From Forficula auricularia (lineage: Eukaryota; Arthropoda; Insecta; Dermaptera; Forficulidae), in contig JALMQS010000187.1 in NCBI GenBank assembly GCA_024734495.1, positions 22,173,870 through 22,237,869 of the forward strand: 64,000 nt of DNA, in the 5' to 3' direction. Within the stretch, counting starts at the first letter, position 1; every line of letters starts with the position of its first letter. The position numbers and the translations under genes were made by a program. Positions 54,568 to 64,000 of the stretch are shown one piece after another. Below the pieces are notes generated by a model, which had not been told where the DNA came from, did not search any database, and worked only from the letters and a program-made list of their open reading frames with translations.

Positions 54568-55980
54568 GTTTGGTAACCCACGCAGTCACTCACAATTAGA
54601 CATTTTGATAAAATAATTAATACTATATATCACTTAAAATATCAATTTTTCGATGTTTACTATACAAGCTTCAATGCAGATCGTAAATTTTTTATTCTTA
54701 TCAAAATAGTTAATTTAAATAAGATATTTCGAAAATATGAAGTAAAAAAGAACAATTTTTTCATTATCTATAATATACTGTATGGTAAAGTAAAAATTTT
54801 GTGTCTACCTAGACCCTCTTTTTTAATATAGTCCACTTAATAAATAAAAGCACCTGGGTTGAATTTTGCATAATCTCCTATATTTATCATTTTAGTAATC
54901 ACATATGTATTTCTATTTAATTTTTACAGTTATCCCCTGTTTAATTATTAAATTATTTAATATTTTTTCGTACTAGTTTAATATAACCTATATATCAAAT
55001 CTTTAGAATAAAAGTAATTTTTAATTAAAATCAAGATTTAATTTCAGATTTTCATCAATTTGTGATCGAATCGTAAAAAATCCAACTCTTCAAATAACAA
55101 GTTTAGGATTAAGTAATAAATAAATAAAGATTAGCTTCCTTATTTTTCTAAAATGAATTTTTAATTAAACCACGAATTACATAGTACAATAGATAATAAA
55201 CTACGATGAAATTAATGTAAAGGATCAGTGGATTTAGTTTCTTTCTGAAATCAGTGATCCATTTAAATATAGACCAATGATATCATCCCCTGGGCACATC
55301 CCTGTAGGTACTATATATAAATGTATAGCTTTTCTTTGAGAAATCTACTTATGAAATCTCCCAAGCATCAAGAGATGTTTTTCATATTAAATTTGAGGAA
55401 TAAAAAAAAGATCTTGGATTCAAATAAAAATCGAGAAATATTTTCTACAAAAGCTCCTGCATATTGAATAAACAAAATCTTTTTCAAGTAAATAAACGAA
55501 TAACATTCAAATACAGTATTTTTAATATTTTTTCTTTATATTTTCATTTTTTTCATTTTATAAAAAATATGAAATAAATAAAAAAAAAAGAAACATCAAT
55601 TTTTATTTTGATCAATAGAAAAAGTTTTAATAATCATAGCATTTTAATTAAAAAAAAATGTTTTATAAATATTAGCTTAGTTGGTTATTCTGTATAAAAG
55701 GTAGGTATGTTATAAGGAAATTAAGTTGGTTGTGCATGCATGCTTTGGCAGATCATAGAGCATAGAGCATGACGAATGGCAAGGGATTGGAATATGCTAT
55801 AAAATTACAAAGCTTTTCAAGAGAAGAGCCGGAAATTAATTATAATCAACTGTCGAGTGAGTCCTATGAACCCTTCTCTGTACAAGGACCAGCAACTCAC
55901 ACAAATGGCATTCAATAGAACAACTATTGGCCATAAGGAGAACAAATATAGAAATTTAATCATAAATAGTCTAAATTAAT
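54568..55980. other. AT-rich DNA, nothing recognised
   Basis: 'tttggtaacccacgcagtca' to 'aaaataattaatact' (54568-54640) is a fragment of the foldback family at 43637-44688, and 54773-54790 its 'gtatggtaaagt' end. 55740-55900 is less AT-rich and unique. No gene seen. Confidence 0.4.
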
Positions 55981-56089
55981 TGAAAGTAAATAAACAGAAA
56001 CAAAGAGGTTGTCTTCTGCTTGATGCAAATAATGATACACAGATATATATCGAAATTATATATCTGTATATATATATTATTTATTTGTT

Positions 56090-56130
56090 TGAGACTATAG
56101 TTTCGAAGACTTGGCCCTCATCAACAGTCT
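56090..56130 (-). ncRNA. HHL-3 hammerhead-like motif
   Basis: Minus strand: GTTGATGA (C3/U4 region altered), GGGCCAAGTCTTC, GAAACTATAGTC, TCAAAC. The GAAA, the palindromic ACTATAGT and the GUC are intact. Confidence 0.5.
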
Positions 56131-56350
56131 TTTTAATTATAAATATTATTTTTCATGGGATCAGTATCGCGTGGATATTGAAATTTTTTCCTTATTTCTC
56201 AGCTTGTTAGCCAGGTAGAATTAAAAAATATTTTTTGGTACACATCCATATATTTATTATTTATACATGGCTAACAAGCTGAGAAATAAGGAAAACATTT
56301 TCAATATCCACGCGATACTGATCCCATGAAAAATAATATTTATAATTAAA

Positions 56351-56392
56351 AAGACTGATGACGAGGCCAAGGCTTCAAAACTATAGTCTCAA
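56351..56392 (+). ncRNA. HHL-3 hammerhead-like motif
   Basis: CTGATGAC (56355-56362), stem II GAGGCC-AA-GGCTTC (6 pairs, one G-U), then AAAACTATAGTC, TCAAAC. Here the CUGAUGA core is intact but G12 is A, so each arm of this element is damaged at a different site. Confidence 0.5.
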
Positions 56393-56505
56393 ACAAATAA
56401 ATAATATATATACAGATATATAATTTCGATATATATCTGTGTATGTTTATTTGCATCAAACAGAGGACAACCTCTTTGTTTCTCTTTATGAATCAACAAT
56501 TCCTA

Positions 56506-57589
56506 TATTTGTAGCTTTAAAATTTCTATAGAAAATCAAGAGAAATAATAAAAATAATCCACAACATCTCGAATTTAGTAAGTGATCAACTCTCTTGATT
56601 TTCTATAGTAGGTTAGTAGGTAATTTAATGGATTTATTTCCAATATTTAAATTGCATATCTAAAAGATGGCACCCAGAAGTAACAATTAAATTTAATTAA
56701 TTACAACAATCAAACTATGTTTTCCTCTCTGTTTTTTGGAAAAAAAACCTCTGGTTTTGTGCCTATATCGACCTCAAAAATTTAAACTTCAGTTTTTTTA
56801 AATTACCAGAATTTAAAAAGAACAATTAATTTTAAATTATATTTATTGATGTCTATTTATATCACAGCAATATCTTAATAGAGTTAAATAAAAGATGAAA
56901 AAGAGTATTAAATAGCTTAATTATCCTTTAGAAGCTGAAGCCCCCTTTTAAATAGCTTAATTACCCTATAGAAGCTGAAGCGCATTTTAGATAGCGAAAG
57001 TAGCGCCTCTAGGAGCGTCTCTGAAACTAAAATCAACCTCGTGTTAAGGGTTGCCGATATACAGGCGCTTTCTTTTTTAATCAGATCAAGTTATAAGGCT
57101 TGGCAGAATGTTAAATATGTTTAATTTAATAATAAATTCTGGTCATATTTTAATCTAACAAAACTATAAATATATTCTATTATGCTTCGAGTTATATATA
57201 TATAATATAAATAAAAATAATCATTGTGTTTTTTGATCTCTCGTATGTTGTTCTAACTTTGATTTTAAATAATAAAATCAAAATATTATATAAGTTCACA
57301 GATCATAGATAACGAAATCGAATCGTCGTATATTTGTTAGTCCTGTAATGAATCTTTTAAAAGGGCTTAAAGTTGTCTATTTCAAAAAGTCCCAAGAAAT
57401 TTAAATTATTTTAAAATCAAAATTTTATAACAAAAATAAATTTATTATTAAAAAAACTAAAAAATAAATAAATAAAAAATATAGCAATACTTTAATTTGT
57501 TTCAATCTATTGTCTTATAACTACGAACTATTCTCTTAAAATATATAAATAAAAAATTACCACTCACAAATATGAATTACAAATGCATG
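56506..57589. other. AT-rich DNA with a short duplication
   Basis: No gene is seen. 'aaatagcttaatta', 'agaagctgaagc' occurs twice in tandem at about 56910-56995. Confidence 0.4.
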
Positions 57590-58202
57590 TTAAGGAGGTC
57601 CTTTCGTTCCAGTTGAGTCAAAAGAAGTGTAGTATCTAATATTTAATAAAATAAGTTAAAATACAAATGAAAAATAATAGAATTAAAAAATAAATAGGAC
57701 GAAAGCCGTAAATGTTTTAAATAAAAACAATTATAAATAAAAAAATTAAATACAAAAGTTAGTTTGATTTATTCAAATCAGTTGATAATAACTCTTGTAT
57801 GATTTGGCAATGCGTTGTATTAATACAGTTTATGTTTAATTTCAAATATAGCATTTATGTGATTTTTTAAAGTAAATTTCTCAGTAAATTCCTCGGCCAA
57901 TGATATATTTTATTGCAAATAAAGAAACCTGCATGTTTCAAAAAGCTAATTTTTAGTTTTTTTAACTTTATCAATTCGACTTAGTATTATAATTCAAGAG
58001 AAAGTGTCAAGATCTTAATTATCCATAAGACCTAAGAAAATGTTCATATTTAAAAAGATTTTATTTTCAAAAATTTGCTCGGTAATGTGTGATTCAAACT
58101 TCACAAAAGCATAGATAGAGAGTTAAACTATTATAAAAAATTAAGTTATAGTTATAATCTAATATTTTTTATTTAACATTGGTGGCGAAAGTACCTTCTT
58201 AA
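57590..58202 (+). mobile_element. TTAA-flanked element, copy C
   Basis: TTAAGGAGGTCCTTTCG and, inverted, TTAAGAAGGTACTTTCG. The interior is unrelated to copies A and B, so this is a different non-autonomous derivative mobilised through the same ends. Confidence 0.65.
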
Positions 58203-58279
58203 AATGGTTTGCTTTTATTTTTAACATGTTATTCTTTTTATTATTGCAACTCTTCTGGTTTGTATACGAAATGCCATAG

Positions 58280-58620
58280 TCTAATTTGTTATTCATAGAA
58301 ACCTGTCCCTTTGAAGTTCGAAGTTAATACAAGTAGAGAAAGTGGTACGTAATGGATTCTCGTCCGAAATGATAAATGTCCCATTGCGTTCCCCATTGGC
58401 CTCCAACAAATCCAATTGAGATATTAAATATCGGCCCAGATTACTAGCTAGCCTCTTCATTCATGACACCGTTTCAACTTTCACAAAATTTTAAATTTCT
58501 ATATATAATCGATCTCGATAGTGTCTTTTGGCGAGGCATAACATTATGGGGGAGGCAACGAGAAAGTCAATAGTTTCGGTTCCATTTTCACTTGAAATCT
58601 GATTCGCATGCAAACTGAAA
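58280..58620. other. Unique island, less AT-rich
   Basis: About 58310-58600 is unique, with mixed composition ('cccattggcctccaacaaat', 'atcggcccagatta'). No frame, RNA or transposon signal. Candidate conserved non-coding DNA. Confidence 0.3.
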
Positions 58621-58881
58621 TTTATACTAAATTGATCTACAAATTTAAATATACTCTTGTAAAATTTGCCGAAGAAAGGAAAAATATAGCTTAGGCTGGA
58701 GGCGGGATATTTGTGAACATAAGTTTCAAAAATTTTTACAAATCTATGAAATAATTAATAGGGATCTTTAATTAAGATAAAAGTAAATAAATAATATATT
58801 CATTATTCATTTACTATGAGTTAAGATTTCTAGGTCACTTTGTTTCACATTAAAATTAAAAAAATAAAAGATGTAAATTTT

Positions 58882-58925
58882 TTTCAATATATATATTTCG
58901 AGCTGTATAGCTCATCTTCAGGAAA
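58882..58925 (-). ncRNA. HHL-4 hammerhead-like motif
   Basis: Minus strand: TTTC, CTGAAGAT, stem II GAGCT-ATAC-AGCTC (5 perfect pairs), GAAA, a self-complementary TATATATAT, T, then GAAA. Stem I is TTTC/GAAA. All positions of the generic layout are present. Confidence 0.55.
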
Positions 58926-58956
58926 GTACAGAATTATAACGGTTATAATTCTGTAA

Positions 58957-58999
58957 TTTCCTGAAGATGAACTTAGAACTCAAAATATATATATTGAAA
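58957..58999 (+). ncRNA. HHL-4 hammerhead-like motif, decayed
   Basis: Plus arm: TTTC, CTGAAGAT, GAACT-TAG-AACTC, AAAA, AT repeat, GAAA. Stem II and GAAA each carry a change. Confidence 0.45.
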
Positions 59000-59499
59000 A
59001 AAAATTTCCATCTTTTATTTTTTTCAATTTTAATGTGAAACAAGTGACCTAGAAATCTTAACTCATAGTAAATGAATATTGCATATAATATTTATTTACT
59101 TTTATCTTTAAAAAGATGAAAGCATATACCTCAGGTTTTGAATTCTTCCAATTTTATCGAATTTTCAAAAGTTTTCCTGAAATTTTTGATGAAATTATTA
59201 TAATTATAATTGAAATAAAGAAAAATAAAAAATAAATCAAATTTTATTTTCGGGGTTAGTCATCATCGAAACTGAAAGACTTCAAATTTTATATAAAATA
59301 AATCTTGGAGAAATTGTAAATAAAAGAGGCAGTCAAAGTAAAGTATAAAACACATCGGTATTTTGAAATTAAATTATAGAAAAATTAGCTTGATTCTACT
59401 TAAATAAAACTTTACTGAGGTACCTGAAACTTGGTGATAAAAATATGTTGTTTTTTTTTATTTTCGAACCCAAAAAATAACAATTTGATAAAAATTTTA

Positions 59500-59675
59500 A
59501 AGTGATTTTTAATTTTGGGGAAAATAAATACAGATAATTTATAAATTTCATGTTTATATCTTAATCATCGGTCCATAAATGATGAAGATGATTAATTTTG
59601 GGGAAAATAAATACACTTAATTTGCAAATTTCAAGTTTATATCATAATCACTAGAGCATAAATGATGAAGATGTT
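59500..59675. repeat. Tandem duplication of about 78 bp
   Basis: 'attttggggaaaataaatac', 'aatttcaagtttatatc', 'cataaatgatgaagatg' occurs twice (about 59512 and 59594). The unit resembles the retroposon-tail family at 22850. Confidence 0.7.
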
Positions 59676-59679
59676 TGTT

Positions 59680-59770
59680 GTTACAACATTTATTTGTTCT
59701 GACGAAAGTGAAAGTAAATAATCGAACCCACGACAAATCAAGCCTGCCTGGCCAAAAGAGTATAAGTCAA
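59680..59770 (-). other. Weak tRNA-like segment
   Basis: On the minus strand 'ttggccaggcaggcttgat' and 'gtgggttcgattatt' resemble tRNA A- and B-box regions. Arms do not close well. Possibly a SINE remnant. Confidence 0.25.
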
Positions 59771-59819
59771 AACAAACACTATTGTGGAGTAGAAAAATAA
59801 AAATAAATTAACTTTTACT

Positions 59820-60115
59820 CAATGTGAGAAATTAATGAGGTTGAACTCTGCTTTAAACATATATTTACATAATATAACGAATATAAATATATAATTTATT
59901 TCTTAGAGACTATTGTTTCGATGACCTTCATCATCACTGTTTTTAATTAGAAATATAGTTTCAAAATTGGATATAGATAAATTTGTTTTGTTGTTATAGT
60001 AAGCTGGTCACTCAACAAATAAATTTAAATTTATTTGCATCAACCAGAGGAAAATATCACTGATTTCTCTTCATGAATCAAGATCTCTGCTATTCTCGAC
60101 AAACAATATCTTTTC
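59820..60115. mobile_element. HHL-3 foldback element, decayed
   Basis: Terminal blocks 'gagaaattaatgaggttgaa' and, inverted, 'tgatttctcttcatgaatca' enclose a minus-strand motif at 59907-59940 (GTGATGAT, GAAACAATAGTC, TC). The interior 'gttatagtaagctggtcact' is the uninterrupted version of the site occupied at 40953-41471. Confidence 0.6.
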
Positions 60116-60316
60116 AATGACTTATACTCCATTTTTGTTAAGTAGATTCAAGGTAAAATATATTTAATAAATATAATTTGTAACTTATATAATCACATCA
60201 TTCAAAATCGTTTAATCGATAATCGAAAATTTATTCCAAAAAGTTTGATTTGAAAAGATGTTTATAAACACAATTTTTCGAACATTCTTAAAACTATCTT
60301 AACAAGTGGTCTAGAA

Positions 60317-60638
60317 CAGTGTTCCGCAAAGTGTGTGCCGCGGCACACTGGTGTACCGTGGTCATTAGATGGTGCGGAAAAATGTCAAGTTTTGTTAAGA
60401 TAATGCACCTACACATAGCTGAGAGTTATGCGAGCAGCCTTATCAACGATTCCTCCAAATTTTGATCTCCTGTGCTCAGTTAAGCAGGCTCACATTTATC
60501 ATTAAACATCTTTTCCTATTATACTGATTATAATAATGAATAAATATTAAATAAACATTGTTTTTTTTCTTTGGTGTACCTCTAAAATTTCTCGATTTGG
60601 TAGGTGTACCTTGAACACAAAAAGTTTGCGGAACACTG
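60317..60638. mobile_element. hAT-type element, perfect 8-bp TSD
   Basis: Ends CAGTGTTCCGCAAA and complement, followed by the familiar 'gtgccgcggcacactggtg'. The duplication gtctagaa lies at 60309-60316 and 60639-60646. 322 bases, no transposase. Confidence 0.92.
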
Positions 60639-60921
60639 GTCTAGAAGATATCTCTATGGCATATTTAAAGAGATTAGCAAGATATAAAATCATATTTTTA
60701 TTTAATCGGTATTTTACACTAATAGTTTAATTTCAAAGATGTCTTTAGGATAAATTGTAGAACATTCTTAAAGAGGTTTTGTCATATTGTGTAGAAGACA
60801 TCTTAAAGACATCTTTGAAAATAATATTAAGATATGGTAAGATCAGAAAAGATCTGAAGAAGACATCTTCTAGAGCGAGTGTGTTATCTGGCTATATGGC
60901 ATGTTTCTTTTTATTTTATAC

Positions 60922-61292
60922 ATTTGTAATTCGATTATCTAGTTTTTAGGAGCTGGAGTTGGATAATAAATTCAAACACTATCTAATATAGTATTATAAT
61001 TAGTTTAATAAATCATGAATAGACCAGACAGTCCATGATTCTGTTTCGCTGATATATTCTTATAACAGCATCTTGCATATTTTCAATTATTCGATGTAAT
61101 CTCATTCAACTATTGAACTAGACAGGCACTGACTCCTCAGGGATGCTGTTATAAGAATATGTAAGCGAAACAGAACCATGGACACTCTGTCTATTCATGA
61201 TTTATTAAACTAATTATAATACTATATAGATAGTGTTTTGAATTTTATTATCCATCCCCGGTTCCTAAAAATCCGATAATCGAATTACAAAT
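60922..61292. mobile_element. Foldback element with a possible hammerhead-like motif
   Basis: Arms 'atttgtaattcgattatc' and complement. In the plus arm (61134-61196) CTCAGGGAT, GCTGTTATAAG...TAAGC, GAAACAGA, then TCTGTC. ACAGA/TCTGT could be a true closed stem III with an 11-base loop before GUC. The core is poorly kept and stem I is not evident. Confidence 0.55.
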
Positions 61293-61442
61293 ATATTAGT
61301 AGGTAGGTTTCATAAATAAAAGGACTTATCAATTTAAAGTCCTTAGGTTGGGCTCATCGCCTGAAATATATATTGAGTTTTCCTCATAGCAATATTTCTT
61401 ATATTGGTGGAACCCACCTAGTAATTTATTTTAAGACTTATA

Positions 61443-61706
61443 CTCCTTCACTCCATTAAAAATGTTAAAATAATCAAATGGAAATGGGCTGGACACATAG
61501 CACTATTGAAGGATGAAAGGTGGACAAAATTAATAACGGAATAGCAATCTATCGATAAGAAGAGGAAACTAGGAAGGAAACTGACAAGATGGACAGACGA
61601 TTTAGCGAGGGTGGCTGGAAGAGACTGGAGTAGAGTTGCCAGACAAAGAATGGCCTGGAAAAACTTGGGGAGGTCTAAGCTTTTAGGGGCTTGGATCCAT
61701 CGTTAG
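61443..61706 (+). pseudogene. RTE-like LINE reverse-transcriptase C-terminus
   Basis: The frame reads KWKWAGHIALLKDERWTK, then after an in-frame TAG (61542-61544) continues RWTDDLARVAGRDWSRVARQ and ends at TAG 61704-61706. WAGH-I/V-A, RWT-K, RW-x-DD and VAG-x-W-x-x-VA are the hallmark C-terminal blocks of RTE/BovB-type LINE polyproteins. The TAG replaces the usual TGG (Trp) after TE, a single-base change. The catalytic domains are missing, so this is a 5'-truncated dead copy. Confidence 0.85.
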
Positions 61707-61826
61707 TATTACCATAAATATAATGTAATTTTTTGTATGTAAAAAAATAGTTAATATGTATAACAGGAATAGTAGGGAATAAAAACACAGAGTTTTTGTT
61801 AAATGGACCAGACGTTTCGTCAATTT

Positions 61827-61999
61827 TTTTTTGGCTTTTCGGCCTTTCTAGCTATAAGCCAATTTATGATAGTAATTATTTTTTTTAAATTTGTCTCTAC
61901 CCCGGGGTCAGGTTTTAGCCGGATACCTCGAGTCGGATTCGAACCCGGGTCCACTTGGTTAGCAGGCTGACATGTTAACCCTTAGCCTACCCGACCCCC
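61827..61999 (-). mobile_element. tRNA-derived SINE-1, copy 4
   Basis: Exact 14-bp duplication cgtttcgtcaattt at 61813-61826 and 62000-62013. On the minus strand: A-box region TAGGCTAAGGG, B box GGTTCGAATCC at full consensus, body 'ggggtagagacaaattt', 'ttggcttatagctagaaagg', A-rich tail. Best copy of the family. Confidence 0.93.
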
Positions 62000-62131
62000 C
62001 GTTTCGTCAATTTATTTTGTTGATTTCCAAGATTGTTGATTAACGTGAGCTGAAAATATGTTAAAGAAAGATTCATGATGTTTGGTCTTATACTATAGTA
62101 AAATTGTTTTTTGACAAAGACTGATAAAATA

Positions 62132-62173
62132 AGCCACTGAAGAAGTCAAAATAAATTGACGAAACGTCTGACT
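62132..62173 (+). ncRNA. HHL-2-like hammerhead-like motif
   Basis: AGCCA, CTGAAGAA (62137-62144), GTCAA-AATAAA-TTGAC, GAAACGTC (62161-62168), TGACT. Stem II has 5 perfect pairs and stem I 4 of 5. The triplet is GUC in place of the family's GUU. Confidence 0.55.
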
Positions 62174-62230
62174 CATTTAACAAAATTCTGTGTTTTTAAT
62201 TTTATCTAATTCCCTACTATTCCTGTTATA

Positions 62231-62519
62231 AATTTATTATGGATATGGATGATGTAATGTTAATATGTACCTATATTATATTATAAATCAAAGACTTATA
62301 ATATTTATGTATTACAGGAGCAAAATTAGGCGATAAATAAATAAATAAAACTTCATCGCCCAAACACCCTAGGAATATAAAGCATTTTTATTCTACTTTG
62401 GCTGTTTTATTATTCATCCCTATCTGTTCAAATCAACACCGGCACATTTCGCAAATGTACTATATAATATCAACTTATATTTTTTTCAAAAAATTCCAAC
62501 CGAATGAATTGTTTTCTCT
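62231..62519. other. AT-rich DNA, nothing recognised
   Basis: No gene or transposon end recognised. Confidence 0.4.
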
Positions 62520-62800
62520 TGAAATAGTGCTGAAGAAGAAAGAATTTCCTCCGTCACTCAGGTGATTGTGCTGATGTTGGTTGTTTTGACGCTGTGAACC
62601 TGAACCTTACCCAGCCAGCCCTCGGGCTTAATGTCCTTGCAAAATATTGGCGCAAAATCAAACGATGCATTTGTCACTCTGTACGTGTGTGTGTTTGTAT
62701 GTGTAAAAAGCTCCCTTGGTTTATTTTGTGTGACTCCATTAACCGGTGTTAAACTCGGATAAAATATCTAGCCGAGAACCAGCCAAGCGAAGCCAAGCCT
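62520..62800. other. Unique island, less AT-rich
   Basis: Balanced composition, unique in the window, with 'cccagccagccctcgggctt', a TG run (62684-62704) and 'gaagccaagccttcgaggca'. The 86-codon frame from 62746 has no ATG at its start. No recognisable protein. Candidate regulatory DNA or untranslated exon. Confidence 0.3.
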
Positions 62801-63414
62801 TCGAGGCACAATCAGTACAAACAATTAATACAAATAACATTTTTTTTAGGAGCAAGATTTCCAATGCCCACTGTGAATTGAAATGTTTTTTTTCTCCTTG
62901 GCCTCAACCTTTAAAGTCGATAATAATTACATATAATAAAATGAATCTATTAGGTTATAGAAGAAAGACAACTCATTTTACTCATGTCTTATTGCTACTG
63001 TGTTAAAACTAGGTTTCCCTGTACACTGTGCTAGATTTTTTTGACACCTTTACAATTACTTTCTCTTACGTATATATCCATATAACTATTTTTTCAATAT
63101 ATCTGTAGGTATTTCAAATTAAAGCTAATCTCAATTAAAATCTAAGCTGTAAAGCCTAAGGCATTCATATTGAAAATGCAACAAAATGCTGACTAATGAA
63201 ACGAAACATTTTACATTCACTGGGATCCGAAGTTGACAAAAGCTATTATTATTAAATAAATACATTTTTCTATGACATTACAAGCTACTATAAAATATGT
63301 TTACATTTTTTTGGAGACGCCCCAGGACGTTTTAAACCAAATATTTGTTTTTTGGTAATTTTTAATATTTTGATATTTCATTATTGATTTAATAAAATTT
63401 AAAAATTAAATAAT

Positions 63415-63480
63415 AATTCAGTAAGAAATAAATGAGGATTTCCTCTGCTTGATGCAAATAAACATATTAATATATGGTCT
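63415..63480 (+). repeat. HHL-3 terminal fragment
   Basis: 'gaggatttcctctgcttgat' and 'gcaaataaacatatta' equal the HHL-3 terminal block. No motif or partner arm nearby. Confidence 0.55.
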
Positions 63481-63794
63481 TACAGCTGTTTTGTAAATTT
63501 TCACTTTTGTTTCTGAGCTCATGTGTAGGTTCTAGGTGAAACATATTTAATACAAGTTAAATTTAAATTTAAAATATATAAAATTTTAAATAGTGTAGCT
63601 CAATTTTTTTTTTTTTTATTTGAAACAAAAGTATAATGTCTTTATCGACTGAATTTATAATAGAATGGATCTGAAAATAGATTGAAATGTTTTAGTATTT
63701 TAATTTTAACATTTTCAATTTAAAATTTGTTTTCGATTAATTAATTATTTCTAAATTGCGTGAAAATTAAATAGTCATGGGCTGTTTTTCTTGC

Positions 63795-63880
63795 CGAGGA
63801 TAGGAGAGTTGTTAATTTGTAAGAGGAAATTTATAGGGGTGTTCTATGCTTGATCAAAATAAACATATACCTGCTATATA
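63795..63880 (+). repeat. HHL-3 terminal fragment
   Basis: 'gataggagagttgttaattt' and 'gttctatgcttgatcaaaat' resemble the HHL-3 terminal block with its 'ctactctcgg' side. The partner arm, if any, lies beyond the window. Confidence 0.5.
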
Positions 63881-64000
63881 TAAAAAAAATACTCGTGTGA
63901 AGGTGAATTAACTAACTAACAAACGAATCTTCATTACATCAGGTATTTGTGCCCTTAAAAAGAATAAATAAAATATTTTTAATAAAAAAGAGAAAAGACT

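Larger units (their letters stand above)
55985..56505. mobile_element. HHL-3 foldback element, near-complete palindrome
   Basis: Arms of about 220 bases, highly complementary, meet around 56240. Ends carry the 'ggttgtcttctgcttgatgc' terminal block. Hammerhead-like motifs lie at 56090-56130 (minus) and 56351-56392 (plus). It is the most complete copy of the family here. Confidence 0.8.
58775..59107. mobile_element. HHL-4 foldback element
   Basis: Arms from 'agataaaagtaaataa' to the complement, meeting at 'aattataacggttataatt' near 58936. Each arm contains a hammerhead-like motif (58882-58925 minus, 58957-58999 plus). Sequence unrelated to other HHL families. Confidence 0.75.
61759..62230. mobile_element. 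HHL-2-like foldback element split by a SINE
   Basis: Arms 'tataacaggaatagtaggga' and complement. The plus-arm motif is at 62132-62173 (CTGAAGAA, stem II GTCAA-AATAAA-TTGAC, GAAACGTC, TGACT). The minus-arm motif is interrupted within GAAACG by SINE-1 copy 4. Confidence 0.75.

Noticed and set aside
1..64000. Endogenous viral genes, LTR retrotransposons, full transposase or Penelope reverse-transcriptase genes
   Set aside because: I looked for long frames with such signatures and found none; only short LINE C-terminal pieces and non-autonomous elements are visible.

Overview
This is AT-rich nuclear DNA from an invertebrate animal, most likely an arthropod. I see no intact protein-coding gene, rRNA or functional tRNA. 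The best clue to the host is a mitochondrial nad1 fragment at about 41014-41363. It reads correctly only with TGA = Trp and AGA = Ser, which fits the invertebrate mitochondrial code (the echinoderm/flatworm code is not excluded) and rules out a vertebrate source. Nearly everything else recognisable is transposon debris, so the window is an intergenic stretch or part of a large intron. The species cannot be named from the sequence.

Four classes of element dominate. (1) Palindromic (foldback) units that look like remnants of Penelope-like retroelements. Each carries a short RNA motif with hammerhead-ribozyme layout: CUGANGA, a stem II hairpin, GAAA, a palindromic stem III, UH, and sequence pairing back to the start as stem I. 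I count at least six sequence-unrelated versions (called HHL-1 to HHL-6 here), with compensatory changes in stem I. (2) Non-autonomous DNA transposons with clear target-site duplications (TSDs): hAT-type with 8-bp TSDs (4660, 13266, 21733, 22433, 32032, 38723, 60317), a Mutator-like foldback with a 9-bp TSD (26747), and a family ending in TTAA (7782, 53853, 57590). (3) tRNA-derived SINEs: one family of four copies with 13-14 bp TSDs, plus two to three other types. (4) LINE remnants: three C-terminal reverse-transcriptase fragments and several 3' tails.

Layout: 1-7 kb holds a GC-richer island, LINE tail, hAT MITE and foldback. 7-16 kb has a TTAA element with a nested hairpin insert, SINEs and a pogo-like repeat. 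16-31 kb has foldbacks, hAT MITEs, the Mutator-like element and a three-layer nest at 28.6-29.6 kb. 31-34 kb has two MITEs flanking a GC-box/TATA island at 33.06-33.24 kb, the best promoter candidate. 38-43 kb is a dense nest, including the nad1 fragment captured inside a hammerhead-type palindrome that itself sits in another one. 43-47 kb carries a 119-bp tandem array inside a transposon whose sibling at 52.25 kb lacks it. 53-64 kb has more TTAA, hAT and foldback copies and an RTE-like LINE fragment.

Several unique, less AT-rich islands (60-470, 2640-2810, 4085-4480, 6780-7050, 14040-14215, 16364-16843, 34000-34430, 51120-51600, 58280-58620, 62520-62800) are not explained by repeats. They are the places to look for conserved regulatory DNA or short exons.
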